From Streptomyces zhihengii (GTDB lineage Bacteria; Actinomycetota; Actinomycetes; Streptomycetales; Streptomycetaceae), in assembly GCF_016919245.1 (NCBI RefSeq), contig NZ_JAFEJA010000001.1, positions 6,348,501 through 6,412,500 of the forward strand: a stretch of 64,000 nucleotides of DNA. Reading direction: 5' to 3'. The notes under the pieces were generated by a model that did no database searches, had not been told where the DNA came from, and was given only the letters and a program-made list of their open reading frames with translations. Position 1 is the stretch's first letter. Each line of letters opens with the position of its first letter. Shown here in pieces: positions 25,710 through 34,546 of the stretch. The translations under genes and the position numbers were made by a program.

Positions 25710-26753
25710 ATGCGCGCCACCGTCATCCACGCCCCGCACGACATACGCGTGGAGGAGGTGGCCGACCCGGTCGTCCGGCAGCCGGCCGACGCCGTGGTGC
25801 GCGTGCTGCGGGCCTGCATCTGCGGCAGCGACCTGTGGGCCTACCGCGGCGAGTCGGCACGGCAGCCCGGCCAGCGCATCGGACACGAGTTCCTCGGCGT
25901 CGTCGAGGCGACCGGCGCGGACGTGACCGCCTTCGCGCCCGGCGACCTCGTCGTCGCCCCGTTCGTCTGGTCCGACGGCACCTGCGACTACTGCGCCGAA
26001 GGGCTCCACACCTCCTGCCCGCAGGGCGGCTTCTGGGGGTCGGTGGGCTCCGACGGCGGCCAGGGCGAGGCGGTCAGGGTGCCCTTCGCCGACGGCACCC
26101 TGGTCAAGCTGCCCGCGGACGCCGCGTCCGACGACCGGCTGCTGACCGCGCTGCTCGCCCTCTCCGACGTGCTGGGCACCGGCCACCACGCCGCCGTGGG
26201 CGCCGGGGTCACCCGCGGCTCGACGGTCGCCGTCGTCGGCGACGGCGCCGTGGGCCTGTGCGGGGTGCTCGCCGCCAGGCGCCTGGGCGCCGAGCGGATC
26301 ATCGCGCTCGGCCGCCACACGGCGCGCACCGACATCGCCCGCCTCTTCGGCGCCACGGACGTCGTCGCCGCCCGGGGCGAGGAGGCCGTCGCCGCCGTGC
26401 GCGAACTGACCGGCGGCCACGGCGCCCGGGCGGTCATCGAGGCCGTCGGCACCGAGCAGTCGATGCGCACCGCCGTCGGCATCACCCGCGACGGCGGCGC
26501 GATCGGCTACGTCGGCGTCCCGCACGGCAGCGGGACCGGCCTCGACCTGTCCGTCATGTTCGACCGCAACATCGCGCTGCGCGGCGGCGTCGCGCCGGTG
26601 CGCGCGTACATCCCCGAACTGCTCCCGGACGTGCTCGACGGCACCGTCGACCCCTCGCCCGTCTTCGACCTGGCCGTCCCCCTCGACGGGGTGCCCGGCG
26701 GCTACCGGGCGATGGACGAGCGCACCGCCCTGAAGGTCCTCGTCACCCCCTGA
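25710..26753 (+). CDS. Zinc-dependent alcohol dehydrogenase family protein
   Basis: A 347-residue MDR-family oxidoreductase. Catalytic zinc ligands are visible in CICGSDLW (Cys37 region) and GHEFLG; the structural-zinc loop has only three cysteines (CDYCAEGLHTSC) where four are usual. The Rossmann motif is VAVVGDGAVGLCGVLAA, followed by LGRHTARTDIARLFGATDVV, typical of NAD(P)H-dependent threonine/alcohol dehydrogenase relatives. AAGGA precedes the ATG. The substrate is unknown. Its stop overlaps the end of the convergent CoA-transferase gene by 11 bases. Confidence 0.88.
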   Translation: MRATVIHAPHDIRVEEVADPVVRQPADAVVRVLRACICGSDLWAYRGESARQPGQRIGHEFLGVVEATGADVTAFAPGDLVVAPFVWSDGTCDYCAEGLHTSCPQGGFWGSVGSDGGQGEAVRVPFADGTLVKLPADAASDDRLLTALLALSDVLGTGHHAAVGAGVTRGSTVAVVGDGAVGLCGVLAARRLGAERIIALGRHTARTDIARLFGATDVVAARGEEAVAAVRELTGGHGARAVIEAVGTEQSMRTAVGITRDGGAIGYVGVPHGSGTGLDLSVMFDRNIALRGGVAPVRAYIPELLPDVLDGTVDPSPVFDLAVPLDGVPGGYRAMDERTALKVLVTP

Positions 26754-28200
26754 CGGGCGCCGTCCCGCCGGGCCGGGCGCGCCAGGCCGGCGCGTCCGCG
26801 CCCAGCAGGCCCGAGGGCGCGGCCCAGTCCTCGGGACCGCCGGCGTAGGCGACGGCCGGGCGGGCGTGGCGCAGCACGCCGCGGGGCGTGGCCCGCTCGG
26901 TGAGCCAGCGGCCCTCCGCGTACCCCTCCGGGGCGGGGGCCGGCCCCGCGTCCAGGCCGTGGGTGAGCCAGGCGGCCGTCTGCGCGAGGGCGACCTCCAC
27001 CAGCCGGGCGCCCCCCGCCGTGTGCTGCTCCGTCAGCGACCGCAGCACGCCCGCGGCCAGCAGATACCCGGATCCGTGGTCCAGCGCCTGGGTCGGCAGC
27101 GCACCGGGGGACGCGCCGCCGCCCTCCTCCAGCGCGATGCCCGACGCCGCCTGCACCAGGCTGTCGAAGCCGCGGCGGCCGGCCCAGGGCCCGTGCCGCC
27201 CCCAGGCCGAGAGCCGGGCGACCACCAGACCGGGGCGCCGGGCCGCCAGCTCCCGCGGGGTCAGGGCGTACCGGTCCAGCGCGCCGGGGCGATAGCCGGT
27301 CAGGACCACGTCGGCCGAGGCGAGCAGCTCCTCGAAGACGCCGCGGTCGTCGCGCCGGGCCAGGTCCAGCAGGGCCGACCGCTTGCCGAGGCCCGTGTCG
27401 TCGTGGGCGTCCTGGCTCTCCGGCAGACCGGGGGAGTCGATCCGCAGCACGTCCGCCCCCAGCAGCGCCAGGGTGCGCGAGGCCACCGGCCCCGCCAGCA
27501 CCCGGGTGAGGTCGAGCACCCGCAGCCCCGCGCACGGCAGACCGGGGCCGGCCGGGGCGCGCCGGGGGCCCTCGCCGCCGATCCGGTCCGTCACCAGCAG
27601 CGGCCGCCCGGCCACCGCCGCACCCTGGGGGTGGGCCGCCCACTCGTCGGCCGTGCGCACGGCGACGGCCAGGCCGCCCGCGGCGTACACGGTCTCCTCG
27701 ACATCCCGTGCGCGCCGCCCGCCGAGCACCGCCGCGACGGCGGCGACACCCCCGTCCTCCCGGGCGTCCGTGTCCTTCGGCAGGCCGAGCGCGGCCAGCA
27801 GCCGCGCCCGGTGGTGCGGATAGTTGGCGTGGGTGCGCACCCAGCCGTCGGCCGTCCGCCAGAAGCGGGACAGCGGCGCGAACGTCGTCGGCGCGACGCC
27901 GCCGACCCGCACCAGCCGGTCGCCGAGGAAGGCCGTGGTGACCGCGCCGTCGTCGACCGTCACGGCGGGGACGCCGCCCCCGCCGCGCAGGGCGGCCAGT
28001 TCGGCGGCGGCCAGCGAGCAGACCGCCACCGCGGACCGCGCCAGCTCCCGCACCGGCAGCCGGGACGGCAGCGCGCCGGCTCCCGTGAACGTCACCCGTT
28101 CCAGCAGGGCCGGGGCGCCGCCGAGGGCCGCCCAGGCCCCGGCGGTGCCGCTCGCAGGACCGGCGGTGTCCCGGGGCGCGCCGGGAGATGTGTGAGCCAT
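26743..28200 (-). CDS. Family III (CaiB/BaiF) CoA transferase with permuted-looking halves
   Basis: A 485-residue protein of the CoA-transferase III superfamily. The usual N-terminal element (GLRVLDLTRVLAGPVASRTLALLGADVLRID) appears only at about residue 245, followed by GKRSALLDL, VVLTGYRPGALDRYGLTP-like and VVARLSAWGRHGPWAGRRGFDSLVQAASGIA motifs. Residues 1-230 resemble the C-terminal half of typical members (FWRTADGWVRTHANYPHHRARLLAALGLP, EWAAHPQGAAVAGRPLL). The order is thus reversed relative to CaiB/Frc. ATG fits the N-terminus AHTSPGAPRDTAG. A strong hairpin lies upstream. Substrate unknown. Confidence 0.82.
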   Translation of the reverse strand: MAHTSPGAPRDTAGPASGTAGAWAALGGAPALLERVTFTGAGALPSRLPVRELARSAVAVCSLAAAELAALRGGGGVPAVTVDDGAVTTAFLGDRLVRVGGVAPTTFAPLSRFWRTADGWVRTHANYPHHRARLLAALGLPKDTDAREDGGVAAVAAVLGGRRARDVEETVYAAGGLAVAVRTADEWAAHPQGAAVAGRPLLVTDRIGGEGPRRAPAGPGLPCAGLRVLDLTRVLAGPVASRTLALLGADVLRIDSPGLPESQDAHDDTGLGKRSALLDLARRDDRGVFEELLASADVVLTGYRPGALDRYALTPRELAARRPGLVVARLSAWGRHGPWAGRRGFDSLVQAASGIALEEGGGASPGALPTQALDHGSGYLLAAGVLRSLTEQHTAGGARLVEVALAQTAAWLTHGLDAGPAPAPEGYAEGRWLTERATPRGVLRHARPAVAYAGGPEDWAAPSGLLGADAPAWRARPGGTAPVRG

Positions 28201-28234
28201 GCAGGCAGTGTGCCACCGGCGCCGGGCACGCGAA

Positions 28235-28264
28235 GGGGCCCGGTGCGTCACCGCACCGGGCCCC
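28235..28264. terminator. Perfect 13-bp terminator hairpin
   Basis: GGGGCCCGGTGCG (28235-28247) pairs exactly with CGCACCGGGCCCC (28252-28264) around a TCAC loop. It lies 16 bases past the subtilase stop on the minus strand and would end that transcript. Confidence 0.75.
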
Positions 28265-28280
28265 TCGTCGGACGGAGCGG

Positions 28281-29813
28281 CTACCAGCGCACGGCGTCCA
28301 GGGCGTCGGCGACGCCCGTGCCGTAGAAGCCGTTGTCACGCTTCGTGCCCTCGCACACGGCGTCGACGGTGCCGTCGCCGTTGAAGTCGTACGGGTTGGT
28401 GCACGGCCTGTCGTCGGCCTGGGCGTACAGCAGACCCTTCACCAGCGCCGGGGGCGCGTAGGGGTGGGTCGACTTGATCAGCGCGACGACACCCGCGACG
28501 TGCGGGGAGGCCATCGAGGTACCGGCCTTGTAGCCGTAGCCGCCGCCCGGGAGCGTGGACAGGATGCGGCCGTCGACGGCGGGCGCGTCCGGCGTCTGGT
28601 AGCGGGTCGAGTCGCCGCCGGGGGCGGAGATGTCGACGACGCCGAGGCCGTAGTTGGAGTACGAGGACTTCAGGTCCTTCGCGCCCAGCGCGGAGACCGT
28701 CACGACGCCCGGCAGGAAGCCCGGGATGTCGAGGCACTCGCGCGGGTTGATCTTCCGCTCGACCGGCGTGCTGTCGTTCGGGCTGGACGTGTCGGTGATC
28801 TCGTCCGCCGCCAGGTCACGGGCGGTGTTGCCGGCCGCCGCGACGTTCACGGTGCCCTTGCCCTCCGCGTAGCGGGTGGCGCGGGCGACGGCCTCGACCA
28901 GGGCCTTCTGGTCGGGGTCCTTCTTGCAGTTGTACAGCCACGGGTCCGTGTAGTAGCTGTTGTTGGTCACGTCGACGCCGTGCTCGGCCGCCCACACGAA
29001 GCCGCAGACGACGGCCTCCGTGTAGAAGAACCCGTCCGGCTGCGAGACCTTGATGCCCGACACCTTCACACCGGGCGCGACACCCGTGATGCCGGTGCCG
29101 TTCTTGGCGGCGGCGACGGTGCCCGCGACATGGGTGCCGTGGTCCGACTCGCCGGGGCCCGGGCGCCAGGCGCCGTCGGCCGTGTTCGGCGCGCCGCCCA
29201 CGCAGCTCACCGAGGCCGCGCGGTCGAAGTTGGGCGCCAGGTCCGGGTGGGTGTCGTCGACACCGGTGTCGATGACACCGACCGTGACCTTCTTGCTGCC
29301 GAGCGACTTCTGGTGGGCCTTGTCCGCCTTGATGGCGGGCAGGTCCCACTGGAGCGGCTCGAGCGGGTCCTGGCCCGCGACGGCGTCGGCCGCCGCGGCC
29401 TTCGCCTCCTCGGCGCTCAGCGGACGCTCCGAGTCGATGGCCATGTCGCCGGCCGTCGAGATGGGGGCGGTGCGCGTGGCACCGGCCGATTCGACGCCGC
29501 GCGCCTGACGGATCGTCTGCCCGAACGCAGGGTTCTGCGAGTGGACGACGATGACGCCTATCTGGTCGTACGCGTACACGATCGTGCCGCCGGCCGCGGC
29601 TATCGCCTTCTTGACCGCCTTGGCGTTGCCGTGCCCGCCCTTGACGTTGACCACGTAGGACAGCTTGGGGCCGTCCGTCGACACCGCGGCCGGGACATCA
29701 CTGGTGACAGCCGCCGACGCCGTACCCGTCGGCAGGAATCCCAGCGAAGCCGTGAGCGCCAGACCGGCGGGCAGCGCGAGCGCACGCCGTCGTCTGGATC
29801 CCAGATGAGCCAT
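28281..29813 (-). CDS. Secreted S8 (subtilisin-family) serine peptidase
   Basis: A 510-residue exported protease. The signal peptide is RRRR-ALALPAGLALTASLGFLPTG-TASA with likely cleavage near residue 34. An I9-like propeptide follows (about 45-115, LSYVVNVKGG...). The S8 catalytic triad is Asp182 (VIDTGVD), His225 (DHGTHVAG) and Ser433 (GTSMASP), with the oxyanion Asn329 in AAAGNT. A calcium-type loop DFNGDGTVDAV occurs near residue 476. Two cysteine pairs suggest disulfides. It is a single-gene unit with its own promoter and a hairpin behind it. Confidence 0.95.
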   Translation of the reverse strand: MAHLGSRRRRALALPAGLALTASLGFLPTGTASAAVTSDVPAAVSTDGPKLSYVVNVKGGHGNAKAVKKAIAAAGGTIVYAYDQIGVIVVHSQNPAFGQTIRQARGVESAGATRTAPISTAGDMAIDSERPLSAEEAKAAAADAVAGQDPLEPLQWDLPAIKADKAHQKSLGSKKVTVGVIDTGVDDTHPDLAPNFDRAASVSCVGGAPNTADGAWRPGPGESDHGTHVAGTVAAAKNGTGITGVAPGVKVSGIKVSQPDGFFYTEAVVCGFVWAAEHGVDVTNNSYYTDPWLYNCKKDPDQKALVEAVARATRYAEGKGTVNVAAAGNTARDLAADEITDTSSPNDSTPVERKINPRECLDIPGFLPGVVTVSALGAKDLKSSYSNYGLGVVDISAPGGDSTRYQTPDAPAVDGRILSTLPGGGYGYKAGTSMASPHVAGVVALIKSTHPYAPPALVKGLLYAQADDRPCTNPYDFNGDGTVDAVCEGTKRDNGFYGTGVADALDAVRW

Positions 29814-29881
29814 GGGTTCTCCACATCATCCGTGACAACCGCCCAGACACCCCTTGCGAATGGGCGCGTTCATGACGAGTG

Positions 29882-29911
29882 AAGCTATCGCTGATCATGT
29901 CGGCACTTCAA
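29882..29911 (-). promoter_or_regulatory. Candidate promoter of the subtilase gene
   Basis: On the minus strand TTGAAG (29911-29906) and TAGCTT (29887-29882) are separated by 18 bases, a fair match to the housekeeping sigma factor pattern. They lie about 70-100 bases before the subtilase ATG. Confidence 0.5.
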
Positions 29912-29941
29912 TGGATCCGGGCAACGGATGCCACCGGAAGG

Positions 29942-29995
29942 GCCCGCGGGCGGCCCGCGGGCGGCACGGAGACGGCGCGGTGCCGGCGCGGTGCC
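29942..29995. repeat. Two adjacent pairs of 11-bp tandem repeats
   Basis: GCCCGCGGGCG occurs twice in tandem (29942-29952, 29953-29963), and ten bases later GGCGCGGTGCC occurs twice (29974-29984, 29985-29995). The region lies in the 319-bp gap between the subtilase and the acetate-uptake genes (29814-30132). The rest of the gap shows no gene. Confidence 0.7.
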
Positions 29996-30132
29996 GGCAG
30001 GAAAAAGAACCGGCGTGAACCGGTTCGGCGCGCACGCCGTGCCGTTGTCAGGGAGTGGAACAGCAACCGGCCACCCCCGCCCGCACCACCTCCCTGACCC
30101 CGATCACCGCACCCGCGTCGCGAGGAGATTCC

Positions 30133-30498
30133 GTGACCACCGATGCACCGCCGCCCCCCGGCGGCTCGGACACCAGCCCGGCCCAGCCCACGACGGAGCA
30201 GTTCGTCCAGGTGCAGGAGAGTCCGGAATTCGGCGAACTGCGCAGTACGTACCGTTCCTTCGCCTTTCCGCTGACCGTCGCCTTCATCACCTGGTACCTG
30301 CTCTACGTCCTGCTCTCGAACTACGCGGGCGGCTTCATGGGCACCAAGCTCTTCGGCAACATCAACGTCGCCCTCGTGCTGGGCCTCGCCCAGTTCCTCA
30401 CCACGTTCCTCATCGCCTGGTTCTACTCGCGGCACGCGGCCGCGAAGCTCGACCCGAAGGCGGACGCCATCAAGTCCCGTATGGAGGCCGACGTATGA
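30133..30498 (+). CDS. DUF485 membrane protein, partner of the acetate symporter
   Basis: A 121-residue protein with a Pro/Ser-rich N-terminus and two transmembrane helices (about 50-72, PLTVAFITWYLLYVLLSNYA, and 82-105, NVALVLGLAQFLTTFLIAWFYSRHA), separated by GGFMGTKLFGN. This is the DUF485 (YjcH-like) architecture. AGGAGATT precedes the GTG start, which is preferred over an ATG 26 codons upstream lacking such a site. Its stop overlaps the ActP start (ATGA), the standard yjcH-actP arrangement. Confidence 0.9.
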   Translation: MTTDAPPPPGGSDTSPAQPTTEQFVQVQESPEFGELRSTYRSFAFPLTVAFITWYLLYVLLSNYAGGFMGTKLFGNINVALVLGLAQFLTTFLIAWFYSRHAAAKLDPKADAIKSRMEADV

Positions 30499-32117
30499 GC
30501 CCCGCCCTGCACCTCGCGGCGGAGAACGCCACCACCGAGCACCGGCCGCTGATCATCACCCTGTTCGCCGCCTTCGTCGTGGCGACCCTCTTCATCACCG
30601 TGTGGGCCGGACGCCAGACCAAGGACGCGTCCGACTTCTACGCGGGCGGCCGCCAGTTCACCGGCTTCCAGAACGGCCTCGCCATCTCCGGCGACTACAT
30701 GTCCGCCGCGTCCTTCCTCGGCATCGCCGGCGCCATCGCCCTCTTCGGCTACGACGGCTTCCTCTACTCCATCGGCTTCCTGGTCGCCTGGCTGGTGGCC
30801 CTGCTCCTGGTCGCCGAACCGCTGCGCAACTCGGGCCGCTACACGATGGGCGACGTGCTCGCCTACCGGATGCGCCAGCGGCCCGTCCGCACCGCCGCCG
30901 GCACCTCCACCATCGTCGTCTCGATCTTCTACCTGCTCGCGCAGATGGCGGGCGCGGGCGTCCTCGTCTCGCTGCTGCTCGGCATCACCAGCGACGCCGG
31001 AAAGGTCGCGATCGTCGCCCTGGTCGGCCTGCTGATGATCGTCTACGTCACCATCGGCGGCATGAAGGGCACCACCTGGGTCCAGATGGTCAAGGCCGTC
31101 CTGCTCATCGCGGGCACCCTGCTCATCACCTTCATGGTGCTGTGGAAGTTCAACTTCAACATCTCCGACCTGCTCGGCAAGGCCGCCGAGAACAGCAAGC
31201 ACGGCGCGGCGTTCCTGGAGCCCGGGCTGAAGTACGGCGCCACCGAGACCTCGAAGCTGGACTTCATCTCGCTGGGCATCGCCCTGGTGCTCGGCACCGC
31301 CGGCCTGCCGCACATCCTGATCCGCTTCTACACCGTCCCCACCGCCAAGGCCGCCCGCAAGTCCGTGAACTGGGCCATCGGCATCATCGGCGCCTTCTAC
31401 CTGATGACCATCGCGCTCGGCTTCGGCGCCGCCGCGATCGTCGGGCCGGAGACGATCACCGAGTCCAACAAGGCGGGCAACACGGCCGCGCCGCTGCTCG
31501 CCCTGCACATCGGCGGCACCGACTCGGCCTGGGGCGCGATCCTGCTCGCGGTGATCTCCGCCGTCGCCTTCGCGACCATCCTCGCCGTGGTGGCCGGCCT
31601 CACCCTGGCCTCCTCCTCGTCCTTCGCGCACGACATCTACGCCAACGTCATCCGCAGGGGACAGGCCACCGACAAGGAGGAGGTCCGCGCGGCCCGCTGG
31701 GCGACCGTCTTCATCGGCATCGTCTCCATCGGGCTCGGCGCCCTCGCCCGCGACCTGAACGTCGCCGGCCTGGTGGCCCTCGCCTTCGCCGTCGCGGCCT
31801 CCGCGAACCTGCCGACGATCCTCTACAGCCTCTTCTGGAAGCGGTTCACCACCCAGGGCGCCCTGTGGTCGATCTACGGCGGCCTCGCGACCTCCGTGCT
31901 GCTGGTCCTCTTCTCCCCGGTGGTCTCCGGCAAGGCCAGCTCGATGTTCCCGGACGTCGACTTCGCCTGGTTCCCGCTGGAGAACCCGGGCCTCATCTCC
32001 ATCCCGGTCGGCTTCCTGCTCGGCTGGCTCGGCTCCCTGCTCTCCAAGGAGGAGCCGGACAAGGGCAAGTACGCGGAGCTGGAGGTGAAGTCCCTGACCG
32101 GCGTGGGGGCCCACTGA
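30495..32117 (+). CDS. actP: Cation/acetate symporter (ActP-type sodium:solute symporter)
   Basis: Sodium-coupled uptake of acetate or other short monocarboxylates. The 540-residue SSS-family protein has about 13 hydrophobic segments and the family motifs DFYAGGRQFTGFQNGLAISGDYMSAASFLG, GRYTMGDVLAYRM, YVTIGGMKGTTWVQ and GLPHILIRFYTVPTAKAAR. The ATG overlaps the DUF485 stop, so the two are co-translated. A 19-bp perfect hairpin ends the transcript. Substrate range beyond acetate (pyruvate, glycolate) is not visible. Confidence 0.92.
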   Translation: MSPALHLAAENATTEHRPLIITLFAAFVVATLFITVWAGRQTKDASDFYAGGRQFTGFQNGLAISGDYMSAASFLGIAGAIALFGYDGFLYSIGFLVAWLVALLLVAEPLRNSGRYTMGDVLAYRMRQRPVRTAAGTSTIVVSIFYLLAQMAGAGVLVSLLLGITSDAGKVAIVALVGLLMIVYVTIGGMKGTTWVQMVKAVLLIAGTLLITFMVLWKFNFNISDLLGKAAENSKHGAAFLEPGLKYGATETSKLDFISLGIALVLGTAGLPHILIRFYTVPTAKAARKSVNWAIGIIGAFYLMTIALGFGAAAIVGPETITESNKAGNTAAPLLALHIGGTDSAWGAILLAVISAVAFATILAVVAGLTLASSSSFAHDIYANVIRRGQATDKEEVRAARWATVFIGIVSIGLGALARDLNVAGLVALAFAVAASANLPTILYSLFWKRFTTQGALWSIYGGLATSVLLVLFSPVVSGKASSMFPDVDFAWFPLENPGLISIPVGFLLGWLGSLLSKEEPDKGKYAELEVKSLTGVGAH

Positions 32118-32136
32118 CCGGACAGACGTACCGGGT

Positions 32137-32176
32137 GGCGCGGCCGTGTCGTAGGGTCCTACGACACGGCCGCGCC
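32137..32176. terminator. Perfect 19-bp terminator hairpin after actP
   Basis: GGCGCGGCCGTGTCGTAGG (32137-32155) pairs exactly with 32158-32176 around a two-base GT centre (in practice a GGTC tetraloop). It lies 20 bases past the actP stop. Confidence 0.8.
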
Positions 32177-32265
32177 CCGGCTCGTGTCAATCGGACCGGT
32201 TCGCCGGCGGCGCCCTGGCGTAGGCTCGAAAGCGTCGTATCCGCGAACCGGGGAGGGGGCCCACA

Positions 32266-33255
32266 GTGCTCATCGACACCTATGGCCGGGTGGCCACCGA
32301 CCTGCGCGTCTCCCTGACGGACCGCTGCAACCTGCGGTGCACGTACTGCATGCCCGAAGAGGGCCTGCAATGGCTGGGGAAGAGCGATCTGCTCACCGAC
32401 GACGAGATCGTGCGGCTGATCCGCCTCGCCGTCACCGGCCTCGGCGTCGAGGAGGTGCGCTTCACCGGCGGCGAGCCCCTGCTGCGCCCCGGACTCGTCG
32501 GCATCGTCGAGCGGGTCGCCGCGCTGGAGCCGCGCCCCCGGATGTCGCTCACCACCAACGGCATCGGCCTCGGCCGCACCGCCGCCGCCCTGAAGGAAGC
32601 CGGTCTCGACCGGGTCAACGTCTCCCTCGACACCCTGCGGCCCGACGTCTTCAAGACCCTCACCCGGCGCGACCGCCACCACGACGTCCTCGCCGGCCTC
32701 GAAGCGGCCCGCGCCGCCGGCCTCACCCCGGTCAAGGTCAACGCCGTCCTGATGCCCGGCCTCAACGACGACGAGGCCCCCGAGCTGCTGGCCTGGGCCG
32801 TCGAGCACGACTACGAGCTGCGCTTCATCGAGCAGATGCCGCTGGACGCCCAGCACGGCTGGAAGCGCGACGGGATGATCACCGCGGGTGACATCCTGGC
32901 CTCCCTGCGCACCCGCTTCACCCTGACCCCCGAGGGCGACGGGGCCCGCGGATCCGCACCCGCCGAGCGCTGGCTCGTCGACGGGGGACCGCAGCGCGTC
33001 GGGGTCATCGCCTCGGTGACCCGCCCCTTCTGCCGCGCCTGCGACCGCACCCGGCTCACCGCCGACGGGCAGGTGCGCAACTGCCTCTTCGCCACCGAGG
33101 AGACCGATCTGCGGACGGCGCTGCGCTCGGACGCCCCCGACGAGGAGATCGCCCGGATCTGGAAGCAGGCCATGTGGGGAAAGAAGGCCGGATCCGGACT
33201 GGACGATCCGTCCTTCCTTCAGCCCGAGCGGCCGATGTCAGCCATCGGCGGCTGA
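32266..33255 (+). CDS. moaA: GTP 3',8-cyclase MoaA (molybdenum cofactor step 1)
   Basis: Radical-SAM enzyme converting GTP to 3',8-cyclo-GTP, with MoaC completing cPMP. The 329-residue protein has the N-terminal [4Fe-4S] motif Cys21-Cys25-Cys28 (CNLRCTYC), the FTGGEPLLR motif and the second cluster ligands Cys256, Cys259 and Cys273 in FCRACDRTRL/RNCLF. It ends with the essential Gly-Gly tail. The GTG start places LIDTYGRVATDLRVSLTDR at the N-terminus, as in orthologues. The final codons overlap the end of a convergent small gene. Confidence 0.97.
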   Translation: MLIDTYGRVATDLRVSLTDRCNLRCTYCMPEEGLQWLGKSDLLTDDEIVRLIRLAVTGLGVEEVRFTGGEPLLRPGLVGIVERVAALEPRPRMSLTTNGIGLGRTAAALKEAGLDRVNVSLDTLRPDVFKTLTRRDRHHDVLAGLEAARAAGLTPVKVNAVLMPGLNDDEAPELLAWAVEHDYELRFIEQMPLDAQHGWKRDGMITAGDILASLRTRFTLTPEGDGARGSAPAERWLVDGGPQRVGVIASVTRPFCRACDRTRLTADGQVRNCLFATEETDLRTALRSDAPDEEIARIWKQAMWGKKAGSGLDDPSFLQPERPMSAIGG

Positions 33256-33477
33256 TTCCCCGGCGGCCTCCCGGCGCTGCCACTCGGCCAGCGCCACCAC
33301 GTCCTTCAGGAAGCCCCGCACTCCGAGGAACTGCGACAGGTGCTCGCGGTGCTCCTCGCAGGCCAGCCACGTCTTGCGGCGCTCGGGGGTGTGCAGCTTG
33401 GGGTTGTTCCAGGCGAGGACCCAGACGGCCGCCGTGCGGCAGCCCTTCGCGGAACAGACCGGGGTTTCGTCACTCAC
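33238..33477 (-). CDS. Small Cys/His-containing hypothetical protein
   Basis: A 79-residue protein with CSAKGC near the start and ACEEHREH about 25 residues later, a C-x4-C ... C-x2-H arrangement that could bind one zinc. Aromatic and charged residues (AVWVLAWNNPKLHTPERRKTW) fill the middle. I do not recognise a family; the Streptomyces label acetone carboxylase sometimes given to such proteins is not supported by anything I see. Start is GTG; a GACAAT box six bases upstream would make it leaderless. The 3' end overlaps moaA by 18 bases. Confidence 0.7.
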   Translation of the reverse strand: MSDETPVCSAKGCRTAAVWVLAWNNPKLHTPERRKTWLACEEHREHLSQFLGVRGFLKDVVALAEWQRREAAGESAADG

Positions 33478-33611
33478 CGGATCATTGTCGCAACATGGCG
33501 ACGCCGAGCAGCCACGGGGGGAGCTGCCCGGCGTCGGTCCGTCGCTCCGACGGGGGATGCGGAGCGCGTACGAAGTATGTCACGGGTAACGGCCCGGCGG
33601 GCACAGGAACT

Positions 33612-33974
33612 TCATGATTGATCTGAGCTTTTCTTGAGGTTCTCGGACTGTCCGGTTTCCGGGCGTCCGGCGGCGGGGAGCGCCGCGGCCGCGGGGTGCG
33701 CGGGCCCCGGCAGATACGCCGAGGGCAGCGACGGCGCGTTCTCCCGGCCCGCGTTGGCGATGACGACCGCGACATACGGCAGCAGCACGCCCAGCGCCAG
33801 GGCCACCACGGCCACATGGCGTTCGACGTCCCACAGCACCGCGGCCAGCACGACCGACACCGTCCGCACCGACATCGAGATCACGTAGCGCCGCTGCCTG
33901 CCGCGCACGTCGTCGGCGAGGCCCTGGCGCGCGCCCGTGATCCGGAAGACCTCCGGCTCACCCCGTCTGTGCAT
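33612..33974 (-). CDS. DUF3099 membrane protein
   Basis: A 120-residue protein: short polar start (HRRGEPEVFRITGARQGLADDVRGRQRRYVISM), two transmembrane helices (about 34-50 and 57-75, LAAVLWDVERHVAVVALALGVLLPYVAVVIANAG), and a Pro/Ala/Ser-rich C-terminus. EVFRITGARQGLADDVRGRQRRY matches the DUF3099 pattern. The ATG is chosen because the upstream extension is Gly/Pro/Arg-rich without a ribosome site. Function unknown. Confidence 0.8.
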   Translation of the reverse strand: MHRRGEPEVFRITGARQGLADDVRGRQRRYVISMSVRTVSVVLAAVLWDVERHVAVVALALGVLLPYVAVVIANAGRENAPSLPSAYLPGPAHPAAAALPAAGRPETGQSENLKKSSDQS

Positions 33975-34246
33975 GCTCCACCACCCGCATCCCGCGCCGG
34001 ACGTTCCCGGACGGCCGTCCCTGACAGTCACCCCACGGTACGCCGGGGCCCGCGCCGCCACGAGAGGGGGTGGCCCGCCCCGGAGCGCCGGCCGGCCCCC
34101 GCCCCGGGCCGGATCCGCCCCGGGCCCGTCGCCGTCCGAGCCTGTCACGGGCCCGGCGGGCGGCCGCCCCCGACGTGCGGCCCGCCGCAAGCGGGCAGAG
34201 ACTGACAGGCGTAACGGCTCACACGGAGCGGTTCGAGGAGGCGGAC

Positions 34247-34525
34247 ATGGGCTGGTTGTGGGCGATCATCGTGGGATTCGTGCTCGGCCTGATCGCGAAG
34301 GCGATCATCCCGGGCAAGCAGCACAGCCCTCTCTGGCTGACCACGATCTTCGGCATCATCGGCGCGATCATCGGCAACGCCCTCGCCAGGGCCTTCGGCA
34401 TCGACGAGACGGCGGGCATCGACTGGGGGCGGCACATCCTCCAGCTCGCGGCCGCGGTCGTCATCGTCTTCCTCGGCGACATGGCCTATGTCTCCGTGCG
34501 GGGCGGAAAGCGGGAGCGGGCGTAG
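34247..34525 (+). CDS. GlsB/YeaQ/YmgE-family stress-response membrane protein
   Basis: A 92-residue protein with three hydrophobic helices. GWLWAIIVGFVLGLIAKAIIPGKQHSPLWLTTIFGIIGAIIGNALARAFG (in order) is the GlsB/YeaQ transglycosylase-associated protein signature, with the AKAIIPG and TTIFGIIGAIIGN elements. GAGGAGGCGG precedes the ATG by six bases. Members respond to stress; molecular role is unknown. A 21-bp hairpin follows. Confidence 0.88.
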   Translation: MGWLWAIIVGFVLGLIAKAIIPGKQHSPLWLTTIFGIIGAIIGNALARAFGIDETAGIDWGRHILQLAAAVVIVFLGDMAYVSVRGGKRERA

Positions 34526-34546
34526 ACCCCGCCCCCGGGGACGACG

